From: an uncultured Oscillospiraceae bacterium
GTDB lineage: Bacteria; Bacillota; Clostridia; Oscillospirales; Oscillospiraceae
Length of the DNA stretch: 60,494 nt
Reading direction: 5' to 3'
Assembly: GCA_900763685.1 (NCBI GenBank)
Contig: CAAFLF010000027.1
Location: 1-60,494, forward strand
Shown one piece after another: positions 15,810-27,448 of this stretch (the stretch's first letter is position 1; each line of letters starts with the position of its first letter). The notes under the pieces were generated by a model, which had not been told where the DNA came from, did not search any database, and saw only the letters and a list, made by a program, of their open reading frames with translations. Both the position numbers and the translations under genes were made by a program.

Positions 15810-18200
15810 TCACTTCAGTGTCACCACCGTGACGCCGCTCTCGCCCTCGCCGTAGACCCCCAGGCGGAAGCTTTTCACCAGCTTGCTCCGCTTCAGGGTC
15901 TCGTGGACGGCCTTGCGCAGGGCTCCGGTGCCCTTGCCGTGGATGATGGTCACGGTCTCCAGGTGCCCCATGGCGGCGGCGGAGAGGAAGGTCTGCACGG
16001 CGCTGTCCGCCTCGATGCTCTCCATCCCCCGGATGTCCAGCTCCGAGGACGCGGCGCTGCGGAAGACGGCGCTGCCGCCGCTGCGGGCGGGCGGGGCCTT
16101 TTTCTTCTGCCCCTGCCGCTCCGCCTCCTCGACAAGGCGCACCTCGTCTGGCTTCACGGTCATCTTCAGGATACCCGCCTTCAGGCTGAGGCTCCCGTCC
16201 TTGTTGACGGCGGTGACCTCCGCCCACTGGCGCACCCCCGGGATCTCCACCTGGTCCCCCACCCGGATGGGCCGGCTTGGCTTGGGGATGGGCTCCCGGC
16301 TCTCCTGCCGGACGCCCACGGCGGCCTCCGCCTCGTTGAGGCGGCGGCGCAGGTCCGCCTTCTCCCCGTTGTCGTCGATGGCGGTGAGGGCCGCCGCCTG
16401 GCGGCGGCGCATCTCCTCCAGCTCCGCGAAGATGGCGTCTGTCTGGGCCCGGGCGTCCTTCAGGATGCGCCGGGCCTCGGCCTCACCCCGGCTCCGGGCG
16501 TTCTCCTTGGCCTTCTCCATCTGCTCCCGGAACTCCCTCGCCTTCCGGGCGTCCTCCTCCCGGCGGACGGCCAGGCGGTCCAGCTCCTGCTCCTTCTTCT
16601 CCAATGCCTGGCGCTTGCTCTCCAGCTGGGTGATAACGTCCTCAAAGCGGACGCTCTCGCCGTTCATCTGCCGCTTGGCGTCAGCGATGACGTCCTCGCC
16701 GAGTCCCAGCCGCTGGGAGATGGCGAAGGCGTTGGACTTCCCCGGGATGCCGATGAGCAGCCGGTAGGTGGGCCGCAGGGTCTCCATGTCGAACTCGCAG
16801 GAGGCGTTCTCCACCCCCGCCGTGGTCATGGCGAAGGTCTTGAGCTCCGCATAGTGGGTGGTGGCGGCCACATGGGCCCCCGCCTGCCGCACCCGCTGGA
16901 TGACGGCGATGGCCAGGGCCGCGCCCTCCACCGGGTCGGTGCCCGCCCCCAGCTCGTCGAAGAGCACCAGGCTGTGCTCGCCGGCCTCCGCCAGAATGGC
17001 CACGATATTAGTCATATGTGCCGAGAAAGTAGACAAATTCTGTTCAATGCTCTGCTCATCCCCGATGTCAGCCAGCACGCTGCCGTAAACGGCCACGGCG
17101 CTCCGGTCCCCGGCGGGGATCTGCAGCCCGCACTGGGCCATGAGGCAGAGGAGCCCCAGCGTCTTCAAAGACACCGTCTTGCCGCCGGTATTGGGGCCGG
17201 TGATGACCAGGGTGTCAAAGGTCTCCCCCAGCTGGATGTCGATGGGCACGGCCCGGGCCGGGTCCAGCAGGGGATGCCTCGCCCGCCGCAGGTTCACGCT
17301 GCCGTCCTTCCGGATCTCCGGCCGGATGCCCTCCATCCGGTAGGAGAGCTCGGCCCGGGCGAAGATGCAGTCCAGCAGCACCAGAGCGTCATAGTCCCAG
17401 CCGATGTCGTCCTTGTGGGCGGCGGCGTCGGCGGAGAGCTGGGCCAGGATCCGCTGGATCTCCTTCTTCTCCTTGCCCTGCAGCTCGATGAGCTCGTTGT
17501 TGGCCTGCACCACCCCCATGGGCTCCACGAAGACCGTGGCCCCGGAGGAGGAGATGTCGTGGATGAGGCCGGGCATGTCCGCCTTGCACTCCGCCTTCAC
17601 CGGCACCACGAAGCGCCCGTCCCGCTGGGTGATGAGGCTCTCCTGCAGGATCTTGCTGTAGCTGGGGGAGGAGATGATCTTCTGCAAAATCTGCCGGCTC
17701 TTGGCCTGGGCCTGCCGCATGTGCCGCCGGATGTCCGCCAGCTCCGGGGACGCCGTGTCCGCGATGGTGTCCTCGTCCAAAATGGCGCTTTTGATCTTCT
17801 CCTCCAGAAAGCGGTTGCCGTGGAGGGAGTGGAAGAGGTGGTCGATGGCGCTCTTCTCCCCGGCCTTGTCGTTGAAGTAGTCCCGGGTGCGGCGGGCGGA
17901 GGTCAGAAGCCCCGCCACCGTCAGTAGCTCGATGGTGCTGAGGCACCCGCCCCGGTCCGCCCGGTCCAAAATCTCCCGGACGGGCTTCACCCCGGAAAAG
18001 CCCGGGCTCCCCCGCAGGGCCATCATCCGCCGGGCGGCCTCGGTCTCCTCCTGCAGCCGCTCCACGTCCTCGATGTCCGTCTCCGGCCGCAGGGCCAGGC
18101 AGCGGCGCTTGGCCTCGTCGCTGACGGCCTGGGCGCTGAGCATCTCCAGCACCCGGGGCAGCTCCAGCGTCCGCAGCGATTTCTCAAATAACTCGCTCAT
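15810..18200 (-). CDS. mutS2: Endonuclease MutS2 / ribosome-collision factor
   Basis: A 796-residue protein, normal for MutS2. It lacks the MutS mismatch-recognition domain and has the clamp/lever region, the ATPase with Walker A GPNTGGKT and Walker B LVLFDELGAGTDP, a long coiled coil (about 515-620), a KOW-like segment near 640-690, and a C-terminal Smr domain with LDIRGM and IIHGKGTGALR. MutS2 is known for suppressing recombination and, in Bacillus, for splitting collided ribosomes. It is downstream of era-yqzL-recO and the interrupted small gene on the same strand. Confidence 0.96.
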   Translation of the reverse strand: MSELFEKSLRTLELPRVLEMLSAQAVSDEAKRRCLALRPETDIEDVERLQEETEAARRMMALRGSPGFSGVKPVREILDRADRGGCLSTIELLTVAGLLTSARRTRDYFNDKAGEKSAIDHLFHSLHGNRFLEEKIKSAILDEDTIADTASPELADIRRHMRQAQAKSRQILQKIISSPSYSKILQESLITQRDGRFVVPVKAECKADMPGLIHDISSSGATVFVEPMGVVQANNELIELQGKEKKEIQRILAQLSADAAAHKDDIGWDYDALVLLDCIFARAELSYRMEGIRPEIRKDGSVNLRRARHPLLDPARAVPIDIQLGETFDTLVITGPNTGGKTVSLKTLGLLCLMAQCGLQIPAGDRSAVAVYGSVLADIGDEQSIEQNLSTFSAHMTNIVAILAEAGEHSLVLFDELGAGTDPVEGAALAIAVIQRVRQAGAHVAATTHYAELKTFAMTTAGVENASCEFDMETLRPTYRLLIGIPGKSNAFAISQRLGLGEDVIADAKRQMNGESVRFEDVITQLESKRQALEKKEQELDRLAVRREEDARKAREFREQMEKAKENARSRGEAEARRILKDARAQTDAIFAELEEMRRRQAAALTAIDDNGEKADLRRRLNEAEAAVGVRQESREPIPKPSRPIRVGDQVEIPGVRQWAEVTAVNKDGSLSLKAGILKMTVKPDEVRLVEEAERQGQKKKAPPARSGGSAVFRSAASSELDIRGMESIEADSAVQTFLSAAAMGHLETVTIIHGKGTGALRKAVHETLKRSKLVKSFRLGVYGEGESGVTVVTLK

Positions 18201-18246
18201 AGTGTATTTCTCCTGTAAAGTCCGTTTCCTTTACGGTTATTGTTTC

Positions 18247-18666
18247 TTAATCCTCCCACGCCTCATCCAGCACAAAGGGCAGGCGCAGAAAGGCGTCCAT
18301 GTGGACCTCCCCCGCCAGGGGCGCCATCCGGCGCTCCTCCCCGGGACAGAAGGCCACCCGCAACCCCGGCGCCGCCGGATAGGGGGCCCTGTCCGCGGGA
18401 ACTTGCGTCAGCTCTCCGGGGAAGTCGTATCAGACCCGGTAATCGCAGCGCCCGTCCGCCCCCAGCGGCCCGCAGTGCAGCGCCTCCGTGGGGCAGCGGA
18501 TGTCCAGCCCCAGCCGCCGGAAGAAATCCCGGGTCTCCCCCGGCAGCGTCTCCACCGCCGCCAGGAAATTCCGGCAGCTCTGGCAGCCGCGGAGATACGG
18601 CACCTTGTCCCGGGCGTTCTCCGCCGGATCCGTCCGCAGACGCCACTCCCCCAGGGCAATTTCCAT
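18247..18666 (-). pseudogene. Hypothetical protein split by an in-frame TGA
   Basis: ATG 18666 with AAGGGAG upstream opens a 139-codon frame that ends at TAA 18247-18249 but contains TGA at 18430-18432 (codon 79). The sequence on both sides looks coding: a cysteine pair (RGCQSC, residues 28 and 31), a CDYRV end, then YDFPGEL and a Pro/Ala-rich tail ending EAWED. A single change TGG to TGA would explain it. I see nothing supporting selenocysteine: no catalytic context and no downstream stem-loop apparent. I do not know the family. It lies between recO and mutS2 and is probably a small zinc- or redox-type cytoplasmic protein. Confidence 0.65.
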
Positions 18667-18715
18667 GCCGCTTCGCTCCCTTTCGTAGAATTTCCGCCCG
18701 ATATGACAGAATGTA

Positions 18716-19477
18716 TTAACCTTCCATCCCCCGGAGAGACTTGTAGTAGTCCAGCGTCCGGAACCCCCGCTCCAACTGGGCCAGGGTGAAGGCCTCCGCC
18801 GCCGCGCTGAGCCGCCGCAGTGACTCTTCCCCCAGGGTGAAACCGTAGAGCCGCTTGGGATCGCCGTAGAGCACATGCCGGGCCGCCGCCAGGGCGTCGC
18901 CGTCCAGGGGCATCCCGGCCCCGCCAGAGCCGCAGCGGCGGCAGCGGAGCACCCCGCTCCCCAGGTCCAGCACCGGCTCCTCCGGCTCCGCCTTGCCGCA
19001 GAAGGCGCAACCCTCCAGCAGCGGCTCATAGCCCGCGAGACTCATGGCCCGCAGCTCAAAGGCCGCCCGCAGCAGCTCCGGCGGCCGCCGGAAGTTCTCA
19101 ATGGCGTAGAGCCCGTTCAAAAGGTGCCGCAGCAGCTCCCCGCTCTCCTCCCCCTCCGTGGTCAGGGCCTCGGTGAGCTCCGCGAAGTAGCAGCCGAGGG
19201 ACAGCCGCAGGAAATCCTTCCCCAGCCCGGAGAAAAGCTCTCTCGTCTCCGCCTCGTTGGCGTAGTACCAGTCCCCCCGGTGGTAAAGGCTCCAGTCGGA
19301 GTAGGCCAGGAGCCCCGCCGCCGCGGCGTAGCGGCAGCCCTTGCGCTTCACGCCCCGGGCGATGACGGGGATCTTCCCGTGCTCCGCCGTCAAAAGCGTC
19401 AGAATCTGGTCGGCTTCCTTGGTATCCGTCCGGCGGAGCACCACGCCGGAGGTCAGCAGATAGGGGGACGCGGACAT
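18716..19477 (-). CDS. recO: DNA repair protein RecO
   Basis: A 253-residue protein (from ATG 19477) with an N-terminal OB fold (TSGVVLRRTDTKEADQIL, a classic RecO opening), a helical middle and a C-terminal zinc-binding CxxC...CxxC (CAFC and CRRC). It loads RecA on SSB-coated single strands in the RecFOR pathway. GTG 19486, three codons upstream, is a possible alternative start; I chose ATG because GGTGAG is better spaced. Gene order era-yqzL-recO is the conserved Firmicutes arrangement. Confidence 0.95.
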   Translation of the reverse strand: MSASPYLLTSGVVLRRTDTKEADQILTLLTAEHGKIPVIARGVKRKGCRYAAAAGLLAYSDWSLYHRGDWYYANEAETRELFSGLGKDFLRLSLGCYFAELTEALTTEGEESGELLRHLLNGLYAIENFRRPPELLRAAFELRAMSLAGYEPLLEGCAFCGKAEPEEPVLDLGSGVLRCRRCGSGGAGMPLDGDALAAARHVLYGDPKRLYGFTLGEESLRRLSAAAEAFTLAQLERGFRTLDYYKSLRGMEG

Positions 19478-19509
19478 GGCTCTCACCGCCTAAGTACAGA
19501 TGGGGGAAA

Positions 19510-19531
19510 GGGGAAGCCCACAGGCTTCCCC
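19510..19531 (-). terminator. Hairpin after yqzL, weak terminator or attenuator
   Basis: GGGGAAGCC-CACA-GGCTTCCCC, nine-base arms (19510-19518 and 19523-19531), begins 8 bases after the yqzL stop on the minus strand. The T run is short (CTTT), so it may reduce rather than block transcription into recO. Confidence 0.45.
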
Positions 19532-19538
19532 CTCGCCG

Positions 19539-19637
19539 TCACCGCGCGTCTTGCCGCTCCGCGCGGTAGAGCAGATACGCCAGGGGCTCCCCGGTCTCCC
19601 GGAACAGCGCCCAGCAGGACGAGGTCTCCACGCTCAC
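19539..19637 (-). CDS. yqzL: YqzL family small protein
   Basis: A 32-codon gene starting at GTG 19637 after GGAGGGAGGCG and ending with TGA at 19539. The product has the YqzL hallmark: Trp followed by LFRETGEPLAYLLYRA, the family form being WxxFxxTGxxxxYLLY. YqzL proteins are 40-50 residues and lie between era and recO across Bacilli and Clostridia; their function is unknown. A second in-frame GTG at 19631 could also initiate. Confidence 0.8.
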   Translation of the reverse strand: MSVETSSCWALFRETGEPLAYLLYRAERQDAR

Positions 19638-19693
19638 CGCCTCCCTCCGCCCATAGCTTATGGAGGAAAGCGTCGTTTATCGCCGGAAATTTC

Positions 19694-20590
19694 TTACTCG
19701 TCGTAGCCGAAGGTCCGGACCAGTCCGGCGTTCTCCCGCCAGTTCTCCTTCACCTTCACCCAGGTCTCGAGATAGATTTTCGTCCCCATGAATTTCTCCA
19801 TGTCGTGGCGGGCCAGGGAGCTGATCTTCTTCAGCATGGCCCCCTGCTTGCCGATGATGATGCCCTTGTGGCTGGCCTTCTCGCAGTAGATGACGGCGTC
19901 CACATCCACGACGCCATTATCCCGCTCGGAGAACTTGGTGATCTCCACCGCCGCCCCGTGGGGGATCTCCTTATCCAGGCACAGCAGCATCTTCTCCCGC
20001 AGAATTTCCCCGATGACCTGCCGCTCCGGCTGGTCGCTGGTCTCCCCGTCCGGGAAGAGCTGGGGGCCGGGGGCCGCAAACTTTTGGAGCTCCGCCATCA
20101 GCTCGCCCAGCCCGTCCCCGCTGTGGGCGGAGATGGGCAGGATGGCCTCGAAGCCGTCCCAAGCCTCGTTGTAAGCTGCGATCACCGGCAGCAGCTCCGC
20201 CGGCTCCACGGTGTCGATCTTGTTGATACACAGGATACAGGGGATCTTCTCCTCCCGGATGCGGCGGATCAGCGCCAGCTCCGGGGCCCCCACGTGGGCG
20301 ATGGGCTCCACCAGCAGCAGCGCCGCGTCCACGTCGGAGAGGCTGGCGGTGACCACCTTCACCATGTAGTCCCCCAGGGCGGATTTCGGCTTGTGGAGGC
20401 CCGGGGTGTCCATCAGGACGAACTGGGTGTCCCCCCGGTTCACCACGCCGCAGATGCGGTTGCGGGTGGTCTGGGCCTTGTTGGAGACGATGGCGACCTT
20501 CTCGCCGACCAACGCGTTGGTCAGGCTGGATTTCCCCACGTTGGGCCGCCCGCAGACGGTGACCATGGCGGTTTTCGTGATCTCAGACAT
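19694..20590 (-). CDS. era: GTPase Era
   Basis: A 298-residue protein with G1 GRPNVGKSS, G2 in AQTTRNR, G3 DTPGLHKPKS, G4 NKID and a C-terminal KH domain with IIIGKQGAMLKKI. Era binds the 3' end of 16S rRNA during 30S assembly and couples it to growth. Length is standard. The start is ATG 20590. It is the first gene of the era-yqzL-recO-mutS2 block. Confidence 0.97.
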   Translation of the reverse strand: MSEITKTAMVTVCGRPNVGKSSLTNALVGEKVAIVSNKAQTTRNRICGVVNRGDTQFVLMDTPGLHKPKSALGDYMVKVVTASLSDVDAALLLVEPIAHVGAPELALIRRIREEKIPCILCINKIDTVEPAELLPVIAAYNEAWDGFEAILPISAHSGDGLGELMAELQKFAAPGPQLFPDGETSDQPERQVIGEILREKMLLCLDKEIPHGAAVEITKFSERDNGVVDVDAVIYCEKASHKGIIIGKQGAMLKKISSLARHDMEKFMGTKIYLETWVKVKENWRENAGLVRTFGYDE

Positions 20591-20708
20591 AGGTGATCCT
20601 CAACTTTCTTTGAGCGTTTTCCCCCGGTCTCCCGGGGTTTCCTTCTATTTTACCACTCCCCGGCCCATCCGGGAAGGGGGTTTCTTCGCCTTCCGCCGAA
20701 AAATACCC

Positions 20709-21197
20709 TCACAGCGACTCCGCCAGTGGCGCCACGGCGCAGCCCTTGGCGGCATAGTAGTCCAGCATCTCCGGAATTTTCTTCCTATCATAGCTGGTAA
20801 CGCAGTCGGAGAGGACGTGGACCGCGTACCCCGCCTTCGCCATGTTATAGGCGGTGGACTTCACGCAGGCCGCGGCGTCCGCCCCGCAGAGGAAGAACTC
20901 CCGGATGCCGCTCTCCCGGATGAACCCAGCGAAATCCTCGCTGGTCAGCGCGCTGCTCTTGCTCTTGACGAAGCAGTGCTCCGACGCCACCCGCAGCTCC
21001 GGCACCAACTCCTCGCCATGGGTGCCGGGCTTGAAGGCCCGGGTCCCGGCGGAGAGGTTGTTGTGCCGGATGTAGACGATCTCCATCCCCCGGGCCTCCG
21101 CCCGGCGGATGGCCTCGTTCACCCCGTCGATGATGTCCCGGTAATTCTTCGTGATGTCGTTCTGCAGGTCAATGACCACCAGCGCGCTTTTCTCCAT
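20709..21197 (-). CDS. Isochorismatase-like cysteine hydrolase
   Basis: A 162-residue protein (start ATG 21197, site AAGGGAGAAG). The catalytic triad is visible: Asp10 in VVIDLQND, Lys78 in FVKSKS, and Cys111 in GADAAACVKSTAYN, followed by the family block GYAVHVLSDCVTSYD. Members hydrolyse amides such as nicotinamide, ureido-acids or N-carbamoyl compounds. The exact substrate cannot be read from sequence. It is encoded between era and a Nudix gene on the same strand, with no obvious pathway partner. Confidence 0.88.
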   Translation of the reverse strand: MEKSALVVIDLQNDITKNYRDIIDGVNEAIRRAEARGMEIVYIRHNNLSAGTRAFKPGTHGEELVPELRVASEHCFVKSKSSALTSEDFAGFIRESGIREFFLCGADAAACVKSTAYNMAKAGYAVHVLSDCVTSYDRKKIPEMLDYYAAKGCAVAPLAESL

Positions 21198-21252
21198 TCT
21201 CTTCTCCCTTTCTCCCCGTTTCATCCCGCCGCCCTCCGGCGGCGTCCATCTT

Positions 21253-21735
21253 TCACCCCTGCAGCTCCGTCAGGAAGCCCTGCATCCGCTTTGTCACCAG
21301 CTCCTCCTTCCGCATGGCGATGAGCTCCTCCCGGCTGACCCAGCGGTAAGCCACGGTCTCGCCCTCTTGCAATGTCACACCGTCCTTGGGCCAGTCCGTC
21401 TCGCAGAGGAACTCCACATAGTGGGTGTTAGCGCTCCGCACCCGGCCCAGCTCCCGCAATTCCTCCGCCCGGATGCCGGTCTCCTCCCGGAGCTCCCGGC
21501 GGGCGCAGTCCAGGGGCGTCTCCCCCCGCAGGGCGGAGCCCCCCGCCGTGGCCTCCCACAGCCCGCCGTAGTGCTTCCGGGGATCCCGCCGCGTCAGAAG
21601 ATAGCTCCCGTCCGTGTGCCGCACCAGCACATCGCAGACCAGGTGATAAACTCCCGCCGGGATATCCTCCCCCCGGACCAGGCTCACGCCCTCCATCCGG
21701 CGGAACTCCCCATCATAGGCGTCCCAAAGCTCCAT
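21253..21735 (-). CDS. Nudix hydrolase
   Basis: A 160-residue protein with a complete Nudix box of form G-x5-E-x7-REUxEExGU (GSALRGETPLDCARRELREETGI region, about residues 65-87), the Mg2+-binding helix that hydrolyses nucleoside-diphosphate-linked compounds. The N-terminal part (LWDAYDGEF, then AGVYHLVCDVLVRH) resembles the IPP-isomerase-like/YfcD subgroup. The ribosome binding site is GAGGAGG. It is 20 bp from the GNAT gene upstream and probably co-transcribed with it. Confidence 0.9.
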   Translation of the reverse strand: MELWDAYDGEFRRMEGVSLVRGEDIPAGVYHLVCDVLVRHTDGSYLLTRRDPRKHYGGLWEATAGGSALRGETPLDCARRELREETGIRAEELRELGRVRSANTHYVEFLCETDWPKDGVTLQEGETVAYRWVSREELIAMRKEELVTKRMQGFLTELQG

Positions 21736-21754
21736 CCGTTCCTCCTCTCTGCGG

Positions 21755-22240
21755 TCAAAACCGCAGGCGCATCTGGTGCCACACCGCCCCGCCGTGGGTG
21801 GACTTCCCCGTCACGCCCTCGTCCGCGAAGCCGAACCCGGCGTAATACGCCACCAGCCGCTCCTTGCAGGTCAGCACCAGGCCCTTCCGGCCCTGCCGCC
21901 GGGCATCCTCGATGGCTCGCCGCAGCAGCGCTCCGGCCCGACCCTGCCTCCGGTACTCCGGCAGGGTGTTGACGCCGAAGATCATCTGCCAGGCCCCGTT
22001 CTCCCGGTGGAGCTCCGCCCGCTCATACATCTCGTCCGTGAGGTCGGGCTCGTCCGTCACGAAGCCGTCCACAAAGGCCACCAGCCGCCCGTCCTCCCAC
22101 ATCAGCCAGAAGTGGTCCCCATAGTACCGCAGCCGCTCCGCGAACTCCGCATGGGTGGCCACCTCCGCCGCCGGGAAGCACGCCGCCTCCACCGCCGCGA
22201 TGGCGTCCAGGTCCGCCCCGGTGGCTGTCCGGATCTCCAT
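21755..22240 (-). CDS. GNAT family N-acetyltransferase
   Basis: A 161-residue protein with the GNAT core: an N-terminal IRTATGADLDAIAAVEAACF strand-helix, and motif A TLPEYRRQGRAGALLRRAI (Q/RxxGxG/A acetyl-CoA pyrophosphate loop) at about 110-128, then LTCKERLVAYYAGFGF. It is probably cytoplasmic; the acceptor substrate is unknown. ATG 22240 follows GAGGAGGGG. Genes on either side (lipoprotein, Nudix) do not indicate a pathway. Confidence 0.9.
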   Translation of the reverse strand: MEIRTATGADLDAIAAVEAACFPAAEVATHAEFAERLRYYGDHFWLMWEDGRLVAFVDGFVTDEPDLTDEMYERAELHRENGAWQMIFGVNTLPEYRRQGRAGALLRRAIEDARRQGRKGLVLTCKERLVAYYAGFGFADEGVTGKSTHGGAVWHQMRLRF

Positions 22241-22253
22241 TTCGATCCCCTCC

Positions 22254-22697
22254 TCAGTACCCCTCGTTGACCACGGTCCAGCCGGTCCCGGTCCGATCCA
22301 GCTGGATGATGCGGTCCTCCTGCGAAACCCCGTCCTTCCGGACGCTCACGCTGAAGTTGCACTCCCCCTCCGCGAAGGGATGGCTCCTCTGGGGCAGGTA
22401 TTCCATCCCCTCCACGGTGAAGACGGTCCCGGCGTAGTAGTCCCGGGCCGCCGCCTCGGCGGCCTGGATGTCCTCCTCCGTCAGCTCCGGTGCCTCGCTC
22501 CCGGCGCCGTCCCCGCTCTCCGCCGGGATGCCCTCCGGGTCTCCGGATAACGCCTCGCTCCCAGCCGCGTCCCCGCTCCCGGCGGGGGTACTCACCCCGC
22601 TTCCGGCGGAGCTTCCCGCCCCGCCGCCGGGCGCCGTATTCCCGCAGCCGCTCAGAATCAGCGCCGCCAGCAGGGCGGCCAGCCACTTTCTCCTCAT
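22254..22697 (-). CDS. Small lipoprotein
   Basis: A 147-residue protein (start ATG 22697, site TGGAGG; GTG 22709 gives four more residues). Lys/Arg N-terminus, hydrophobic core, lipobox LSGC with Cys18. A Gly/Ser/Ala-rich linker of about 50 residues leads to a compact C-terminal domain of about 80 residues with TEEDIQAAEAAARDYYAG. The domain is of the small alpha+beta kind often seen in clostridial lipoproteins. It is anchored outside the membrane, function unknown. It overlaps nothing and is 14 bp upstream of the GNAT gene. Confidence 0.75.
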   Translation of the reverse strand: MRRKWLAALLAALILSGCGNTAPGGGAGSSAGSGVSTPAGSGDAAGSEALSGDPEGIPAESGDGAGSEAPELTEEDIQAAEAAARDYYAGTVFTVEGMEYLPQRSHPFAEGECNFSVSVRKDGVSQEDRIIQLDRTGTGWTVVNEGY

Positions 22698-22736
22698 ATT
22701 TTCCTCCACTCCTCCGCCGTCGGCGGCGCCATTCTT

Positions 22737-25589
<2,853 letters not shown>

Positions 25590-25659
25590 GGGTCTTCCTC
25601 TCTTGCCGCTGTGAATTCGCCCCCAAGGGCCCCGGGGCCGGCAAACCCCACGTCCAGGC

Positions 25660-25688
25660 ATCATACCCGAACAAATTTTTATTGTCAA
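25660..25688 (-). promoter_or_regulatory. Sigma-A promoter of uvrA
   Basis: On the minus strand TTGACA (25688-25683), a 17-base spacer and TATGAT (25665-25660), about 70 bases before the start codon. The spacer contains a GTTCG half of the clostridial/Bacillus LexA box (CGAAC-N4-GTTCG), but the other half is not matched, so SOS control is possible rather than shown. Confidence 0.75.
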
Positions 25689-25812
25689 TTACGATTTTAA
25701 AATCATTATTTTATTTTCCGAAACTTTTATTCCGCCAAACTCTCCCGTTCCCAGGGAGAGGAAGCCGGGTCCCGTTCCCGAAATCCCTCCCGGGAAAGCG
25801 GGCGTTCCGGCG

Positions 25813-26301
25813 TTATTTTTCCTCCGTCGTCAGGTCGGCGGCGGTGGCGCCCAGGAAGTCCATGAGCTTTGCCGGGTCCACCTCCACCTGGTGGCCGATC
25901 TTCCCGGCGGAGACGCAGATGGTCTCAAAGAGCGCCACCGTCTCGTGGAAGACCGTGGGAAAGCGCTTTTTCATGCCCACCGGTGAGCAGCCGCCGTGGA
26001 CGTAGCCGGTGAGGGGCAGGAGCTCCTTCTGTGGAATCATGGCCACGGACTTCTCGCCCACGGCCTTGGCCGCCTTGCGGAGATCCAGGCTCTCCGCCAC
26101 CGGGATGTCGAAGACGTAGTGGCCGCCGGAAGCGCCCTTGCAGACCAGGGTCTTGAAGACCCGATCCGGGTCCTGGCCCAGAATGTTCGCCACGGAGACG
26201 CCGTCCACCGGGCCGTCGGGCGGGTAGCTGTGGGCGGTGTAGGGGATGCCGTTCTGCTCCAGCAGCCGCATGACGTTGGTTTTTTCTTCCTTCTTTGCCA
26301 T
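25813..26301 (-). CDS. ybaK: Cys-tRNA(Pro)/aminoacyl-tRNA deacylase, YbaK/EbsC family
   Basis: A 162-residue protein with the YbaK fold: TNVMRLLEQNGIPYTAHSY opening, VFKTLVCKG, the conserved Lys-rich strand, GYVHGGCSPVGMKKRFP (the HGG-SP-G-K signature) and an FETICVSAGKIGHQVEVDP end. Family members hydrolyse Cys-tRNA(Pro) or other mischarged tRNAs in trans. ATG 26301 follows AGGAGTGAG. It stands alone between uvrA and a TraX-like gene. Confidence 0.93.
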   Translation of the reverse strand: MAKKEEKTNVMRLLEQNGIPYTAHSYPPDGPVDGVSVANILGQDPDRVFKTLVCKGASGGHYVFDIPVAESLDLRKAAKAVGEKSVAMIPQKELLPLTGYVHGGCSPVGMKKRFPTVFHETVALFETICVSAGKIGHQVEVDPAKLMDFLGATAADLTTEEK

Positions 26302-26666
26302 TTTGACTCACTCCTCGCTTTGCTCCATGGCACCTGCCCGGCCGGGGCGCCCAGGGGCTTCCGTCTTTCCTTCTTTCGGAAAAGGGCGCTGGGGGCCGGG
26401 AAAATTTTTTTCTCTCTGTTGCACGCTTCCGCGCGAAAAACGGAGATTTCGCTGGGGTATGTGGGTCTGCCAGCCGGAAGGGGTCATTTTTTGCCCCGGA
26501 AGACCTTCCGCCGACCCTCTTGGTCCGCTTCCTCGGGAGGGGGCCTTTTCGGCTTGCCCGGACGTTTTCCGATCCGTTTTCCAGGGATTTCCTCCCACCC
26601 CCGCTTCCCCGCCGGACGGCGGCGGAGGCGTCTTTTTTCTAAATTCTGTAAATCTCGCCGCTTCCC
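26302..26666. other. Intergenic, no gene seen
   Basis: 365 bp, rich in short inverted repeats and homopolymer tracts (for example around 26470-26510 and 26600-26640, where a G+C-rich dyad is followed on the plus strand by six T). The region probably holds the terminator of the TraX-like gene and the ybaK promoter, but I cannot fix either with confidence. Open frames across it on both strands lack ribosome binding sites and conserved-looking content. Confidence 0.4.
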
Positions 26667-27428
26667 TCACGCCAGGCGCTGGACCAGGGCCAGCACCAGC
26701 ATGTGGACGGGGTAAAAGGCGTAGCAGGCGTACTGAATGGCCCGGCTGTGGGATCCCTGCCGTCCCCGGTAGCAGAGGATGGGCACCAGGGCCAGCACCG
26801 CAAGGCCCTGCTCCGGAAAGGTGACGCCGAAGACCGTCAGCTCCTCCCCGGCCAGGACCTCGCCGTTGAGGTAGAGGAGCCCCGCCAGCTCCGGGAGCCA
26901 GCCCCACTTCCACCCCCGGCAGAGGTAGAAGAGCAGCACCGTTACCACGCCGCAGCCGTAGTAGTCCACCATGGTGACGGTGCCCAGGGCGTAGCCCAGG
27001 AGCACGGCGGCGACAGCGGCCAGAAGGTACGGAACTCTCCCCTTTTTCCGGAATTTCTCCACTCCCAGCAAAAGCAGGATGGCCAGCACAAAGGTGAACA
27101 TCACGTTCTGGTGGAAGGGATAGAAGACCGTGCCGCCGTAGAAGAGGTCAAAGGGGACCTCGGAGAGGGCGGCGAAGGCCAGCATCCGCAAAAGATATCT
27201 CTTCCGGTCATGGGTCCAGGCGAAGCCCTCCGCGATCTGGAAGGCAAAGATGGGGAAGGCAATGCGGCCGATGTGGGTCAGCAGGTCCGGCGCGGCGGGC
27301 AGAGCGGCCCAGAGGTGGTCGCAGAGCATCAGGGCCATGGCCAGGAGCTTCAGCCCCAGGGCGCTGAGGCCGCCGGGGGCGGCCTGAAGCCGCGGAGCGG
27401 CGGAATGGGTAGGATTTGCGGTATCCAT
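26667..27428 (-). CDS. TraX family membrane protein
   Basis: A 253-residue protein with about eight hydrophobic segments. The family signature is visible: LKLLAMALMLCDHLWAAL at residues about 25-43, HIGRIAFPIFAFQIAEGF, an FxLL(R)RMLxFAxLSEVPFDL block and a C-terminal YAFYPVHMLVLALV. TraX was described as the F-pilin N-acetylase; chromosomal homologues are common in clostridia and their role is unclear. ATG 27428 follows AAGGAGA. It is 20 bp downstream of the MmcQ/YjbR gene, and the two may be co-transcribed. Confidence 0.85.
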   Translation of the reverse strand: MDTANPTHSAAPRLQAAPGGLSALGLKLLAMALMLCDHLWAALPAAPDLLTHIGRIAFPIFAFQIAEGFAWTHDRKRYLLRMLAFAALSEVPFDLFYGGTVFYPFHQNVMFTFVLAILLLLGVEKFRKKGRVPYLLAAVAAVLLGYALGTVTMVDYYGCGVVTVLLFYLCRGWKWGWLPELAGLLYLNGEVLAGEELTVFGVTFPEQGLAVLALVPILCYRGRQGSHSRAIQYACYAFYPVHMLVLALVQRLA

Positions 27429-27448
27429 AGCGTGTTCTCCTTGGAATT

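Noticed and set aside
14352..17927. A 1191-codon plus-strand ORF
   Set aside because: Antisense to mutS2 and the XRE-TPR gene; His/Gly/Pro-rich, without a ribosome binding site. A product of high third-position GC.
18430..18432. Selenocysteine codon
   Set aside because: No redox-active context, no recognisable SECIS hairpin directly after the TGA, and a TGG-to-TGA change explains it more simply.
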